A stretch of DNA of 7,932 bases from Candidatus Zixiibacteriota bacterium (GTDB lineage: Bacteria; Zixibacteria; MSB-5A5; GN15; JACZUZ01): assembly GCA_022572905.1 (NCBI GenBank), contig JACZUZ010000070.1, positions 1-7,932 on the forward strand, given 5' to 3'. Below, piece by piece: positions 6,250 through 7,932 of this stretch. The translations under genes were made by a program, and so were the position numbers. Numbering within the stretch: the first letter of the stretch is position 1; every line of letters starts with the position of its first letter. Below the pieces are notes generated by a model. It searched no databases and had not been told where the DNA came from. It saw only the letters and a list, made by a program, of their open reading frames with translations.

Positions 6250-7799
6250 TTCGATTGAAAAAAATCCGTTCGATCCAAATTGTTTTGTTGTCTGCCAGCG
6301 CTTTGCTGATAACCGGCGCCGCTGCTGTTGCCCAGTGTCCAGCTGCCTTGACCTTCGCCGGTGAGGCCGCGAGCAACTTTTTTGGCTTATCCGTTTCCGG
6401 AGCCGGGGATGTCAACAACGACGGGTTTGCCGATCTGATAATGGGCGCGCCCGGGAACTTCGTGGGCGGAAGCCAAGTCGGCCGGGCCTATGTCTTTTCC
6501 GGTCAGACAGGTGATACGCTTCATGTTTTCACCGGCGAGGCGGCGCTCGACGAGTTTGGCATTTCCGTTTCCGGGGCCGGGGATGTCAACAACGACGGCT
6601 TTGCCGATCTGATCGTTGGGGCGTGGTTTAACGACGCAGGTGGAAATGACGCCGGCCGGGCATATGTCTATTCCGGGCAGACGGGAGCGCTGTTGCACAC
6701 ATTCACTGGTGAGGCTGCGGATGATCTGTTTGGCCATTCCGTTTCCGGAGTCGGGGATGCCAACAACGATGGGTTTGACGATATCATCGTTGGGGCGTCG
6801 TACAACGACGCGGGCGGAACCAGAGCCGGCCGGGCGTATGTCTATTCCGGGCAGACCGGAGCGTTGTTGCACACACTCACCGGCGAGGCGGTGGATGATC
6901 AGTTTGGCATATCCGTTTCCGGGGCCGGGGATGTCAACAATGACGGGCGCGCCGATTTAATCGTTGGATCACGATTCAACGACGCGGGCGGAACCGAAGC
7001 CGGTCGGGCCTATGTCTATTCAGGACAGACCGGGACGCTGTTGCACATCTTCACCGGTAAAGCTGTATTCGACCACTTCGGCCGTTCCGTTTCCGGCGCC
7101 GGAGATGTTAACAACGACGGATATGACGACCTGATCGTCGGGTCACGGTTAGACGACGCGGGCGAAACCAACGCTGGGCGGGCCGATGTCTATTCAGGGC
7201 AAACCGGGGCGCTGTTGCACACCTTCACCGGTGAGGCGGCTGTTGATGGATTCGGCTATTCCGTTTCCGGAGCCGGAGATGTCAATAACGACGGGTTTGC
7301 CGATCTGATTATCGGGGCGGAGTCTAACGATGCAGGCGGAGTCAACGCCGGTCGGGCCTATGTTTTCTCCGGTATAGCGTGTAATATCCCCGGTGATGCG
7401 GATGATGGAGGTGATGTCAATATCTTAGACGCCACTTACATTGTGAACTACATATTTCAGGATGGAGCCGCGCCGCCGTGTTGCAATCAGGCTGACGCAG
7501 ACGGAAGCGGAGAGTTGAATGTTGGTGACGCTATTCTCATCGTAATGTATATCTTCCAAGGCGGTGATCCCCCGTCGCGCCAACGAGCCCCGCCGGGGCA
7601 ACGAGACATTCGATCGCGAGTCGTATCGCCGACGCAACGTGGTGGAGCGCTGCGTGAACTGGCTGAAGGAGTCGCGACGGATCGGCACTCGTTACGAGAA
7701 GCTGGCGGTCAACTTCCTGGCCATGGTCAAGTTGGCCATGATCCAACGGTATTTTCGGGTTCTCGATTCACCAGACACGCCCTAGTGCTGATGGTCTAA
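6246..7799 (+). CDS. Exported six-blade FG-GAP propeller with dockerin pair, chimeric C-terminus
   Basis: The ORF encodes 517 residues. A signal peptide (1-29, predicted cut AVA/Q) is followed by six FG-GAP repeats of exactly 58 residues (from 37), each with FGxSVSGxGDxNNDGxxDxIxG. The DxNNDGxxD segment is a calcium loop as in integrin alpha chains. Residues 383-443 are a dockerin-like pair: D384/D386/G388/D390/D395 and D417/D419/S421/E423/D428. The protein is probably extracellular or surface-bound, in adhesion or protein assembly (inference from the fold). From about residue 444 the frame reads transposase DNA in the wrong frame, giving an Arg/Gly-rich tail with no domain. The original gene presumably ended a few codons after GGDPP near 7574. 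The ATG has GGAAG six bases upstream and overlaps the stop of the leader ORF. Confidence 0.85.
   Translation: MIRLKKIRSIQIVLLSASALLITGAAAVAQCPAALTFAGEAASNFFGLSVSGAGDVNNDGFADLIMGAPGNFVGGSQVGRAYVFSGQTGDTLHVFTGEAALDEFGISVSGAGDVNNDGFADLIVGAWFNDAGGNDAGRAYVYSGQTGALLHTFTGEAADDLFGHSVSGVGDANNDGFDDIIVGASYNDAGGTRAGRAYVYSGQTGALLHTLTGEAVDDQFGISVSGAGDVNNDGRADLIVGSRFNDAGGTEAGRAYVYSGQTGTLLHIFTGKAVFDHFGRSVSGAGDVNNDGYDDLIVGSRLDDAGETNAGRADVYSGQTGALLHTFTGEAAVDGFGYSVSGAGDVNNDGFADLIIGAESNDAGGVNAGRAYVFSGIACNIPGDADDGGDVNILDATYIVNYIFQDGAAPPCCNQADADGSGELNVGDAILIVMYIFQGGDPPSRQRAPPGQRDIRSRVVSPTQRGGALRELAEGVATDRHSLREAGGQLPGHGQVGHDPTVFSGSRFTRHALVLMV
6354..7376 (+). repeat. Six tandem 174-bp FG-GAP coding repeats
   Basis: Units start at 6354, 6528, 6702, 6876, 7050 and 7224. 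The first five are exactly 174 bp with no indels, and the last is cut after about 150 bp where the dockerin linker begins. Conserved DNA cores include TCCGTTTCCGG and GATGTCAACAACGACGG. The blades vary mainly at the residues around FG and in the NDAGG loop. Such similarity suggests recent duplication or gene conversion. Confidence 0.9.
7567..7781 (+). mobile_element. Right-end fragment of an IS5/IS4-type insertion sequence
   Basis: Transposase-coding DNA starts abruptly at about 7567 and runs to a probable element end at 7781. The last bases, CACCAGACACGCC, are followed directly by CTAG (7782-7785), a typical IS5-type target. Only one end is present. No matching inverted repeat (GGCGTGTCTGG) lies elsewhere in the window, and about three quarters of the transposase is missing. 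The exact family and the terminal repeat are inferred. Confidence 0.6.
7567..7785 (+). pseudogene. Transposase C-terminal fragment (DDE, YREK motif)
   Basis: The frame from ATC at 7567 (or GTG at 7564) to TAG at 7785 reads IPRRANEPRRGNETFDRES, then YRRRNVVERCVNWLK, and continues IGTRYEKLAVNFLAMVKLA. Y-x2-R-x3-E-x6-K is the C-terminal YREK signature of IS4/IS5 transposases, and its Glu (codon 7645-7647) is the last catalytic acid of the DDE triad. The two Asp residues and the N-terminal DNA-binding part are absent, so it is inactive. It overlaps the FG-GAP ORF in another frame, and this frame, not that one, is the meaningful one here. Its stop codon lies in the CTAG just outside the likely element end. 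Confidence 0.88.
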
Positions 7800-7932
7800 A
7801 TCTTTGCGCAGACGTCGCTTGAGGCGTAGGGCGTTGCCGATGACCGTGACGTCGCTGGCGCCCATGGCCGCTGCCGCGATGAGCGGGCCGAAGGGGCCGA
7901 ACAGGCCGAAGGCAGCGGCTGGGATCGCGGCG
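7782..7932 (-). CDS. P1B-type heavy-metal ATPase, C-terminal 49 residues (cut by window edge)
   Basis: Read on the minus strand from the edge, the frame gives AAIPAAAFGLFGP, then PLIAAAAMGASDVTVIGNAL and RLKRRLRKDLDHQH to a TAG at 7784-7782. The pattern of a NxxxIPxAAG-like helix, then PxxAAAAMxxSxVxVxxNALRL, is the last pair of transmembrane helices of CopA-like P1B ATPases, which export copper or other heavy metals across the inner membrane. The metal cannot be told from the tail. The DNA is about 71% GC (94 of the last 132 bases), far above the genes at the left. Its stop codon shares CTAG with the transposase stop on the other strand, so its true end may have been altered by the insertion. 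Confidence 0.75.
   Translation of the reverse strand, partial: AAIPAAAFGLFGPFGPLIAAAAMGASDVTVIGNALRLKRRLRKDLDHQH

Noticed and set aside
6387..6872. Long open frame of 161 codons on the minus strand opposite the FG-GAP repeats.
   Set aside because: It repeats itself with the same 174-bp period and simply mirrors the plus-strand repeats. The plus frame has a signal peptide, known domains and a ribosome site.
7577..7799. The Arg/Gly-rich C-terminal 74 residues of the FG-GAP ORF as a real new domain.
   Set aside because: The same DNA in another frame encodes a clear transposase C-terminus with an intact YREK motif, so the tail is an out-of-frame reading of it.

Overview
The window looks like part of a genome from an uncultured bacterium of the FCB kind (candidate divisions such as Zixibacteria or Latescibacterota). 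This rests on two secreted proteins ending in dockerin-like pairs of the form GDxDGxGxxxxxDAxxxVxYIFxGG, on integrin-like FG-GAP repeats and on a secreted DUF1028 protein. The assignment is by style of gene content only. No rRNA or marker gene is present.

Minus strand, 1-2523: a compact serine biosynthesis operon. In transcription order it holds a SerB-like phosphoserine phosphatase (2523-1816), SerA 3-phosphoglycerate dehydrogenase with a C-terminal ACT domain (1784-588), and the first 185 codons of SerC phosphoserine aminotransferase (557 to the window edge). The gaps are 31 and 30 bases. Together the three enzymes convert 3-phosphoglycerate to L-serine, and SerA keeps the residues through which serine feeds back on the E. 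coli enzyme.

Divergent intergenic region, 2524-2706: it holds four contiguous 15-16 bp direct repeats. The last repeat supplies the -35 hexamer of a plausible promoter for the plus-strand M3 oligoendopeptidase F gene (2707-4545).

Plus strand, 4749-7574: two exported dockerin-type proteins. The first has a signal peptide, a DUF1028 (Ntn-hydrolase-like) domain, an Ig/invasin-like domain and a dockerin pair. The second has a signal peptide, six 58-residue FG-GAP blades and a dockerin pair. Just before the second gene lies a 27-codon ORF with a strong Shine-Dalgarno sequence whose stop overlaps the next start as ATGA, suggesting translational coupling.

Right end, about 7566-7932: the second dockerin frame runs abruptly into foreign, GC-rich DNA. 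This is the C-terminal piece of an IS5/IS4-type transposase (intact YREK motif, other frame), ending next to a CTAG, followed by the C-terminal tail of a P1B-type heavy-metal ATPase on the minus strand. It is either a truncated IS remnant with a rearrangement or a chimeric assembly join. The sequence alone cannot decide, but the abrupt composition change and the repetitive nature of both partners make an artefact a serious possibility. No convincing new multi-gene defence or mobile system was found. The most unusual items are the tandem repeat array, the coupled leader ORF, the predicted N-terminal threonine of the exported DUF1028 protein and the IS/dockerin junction.
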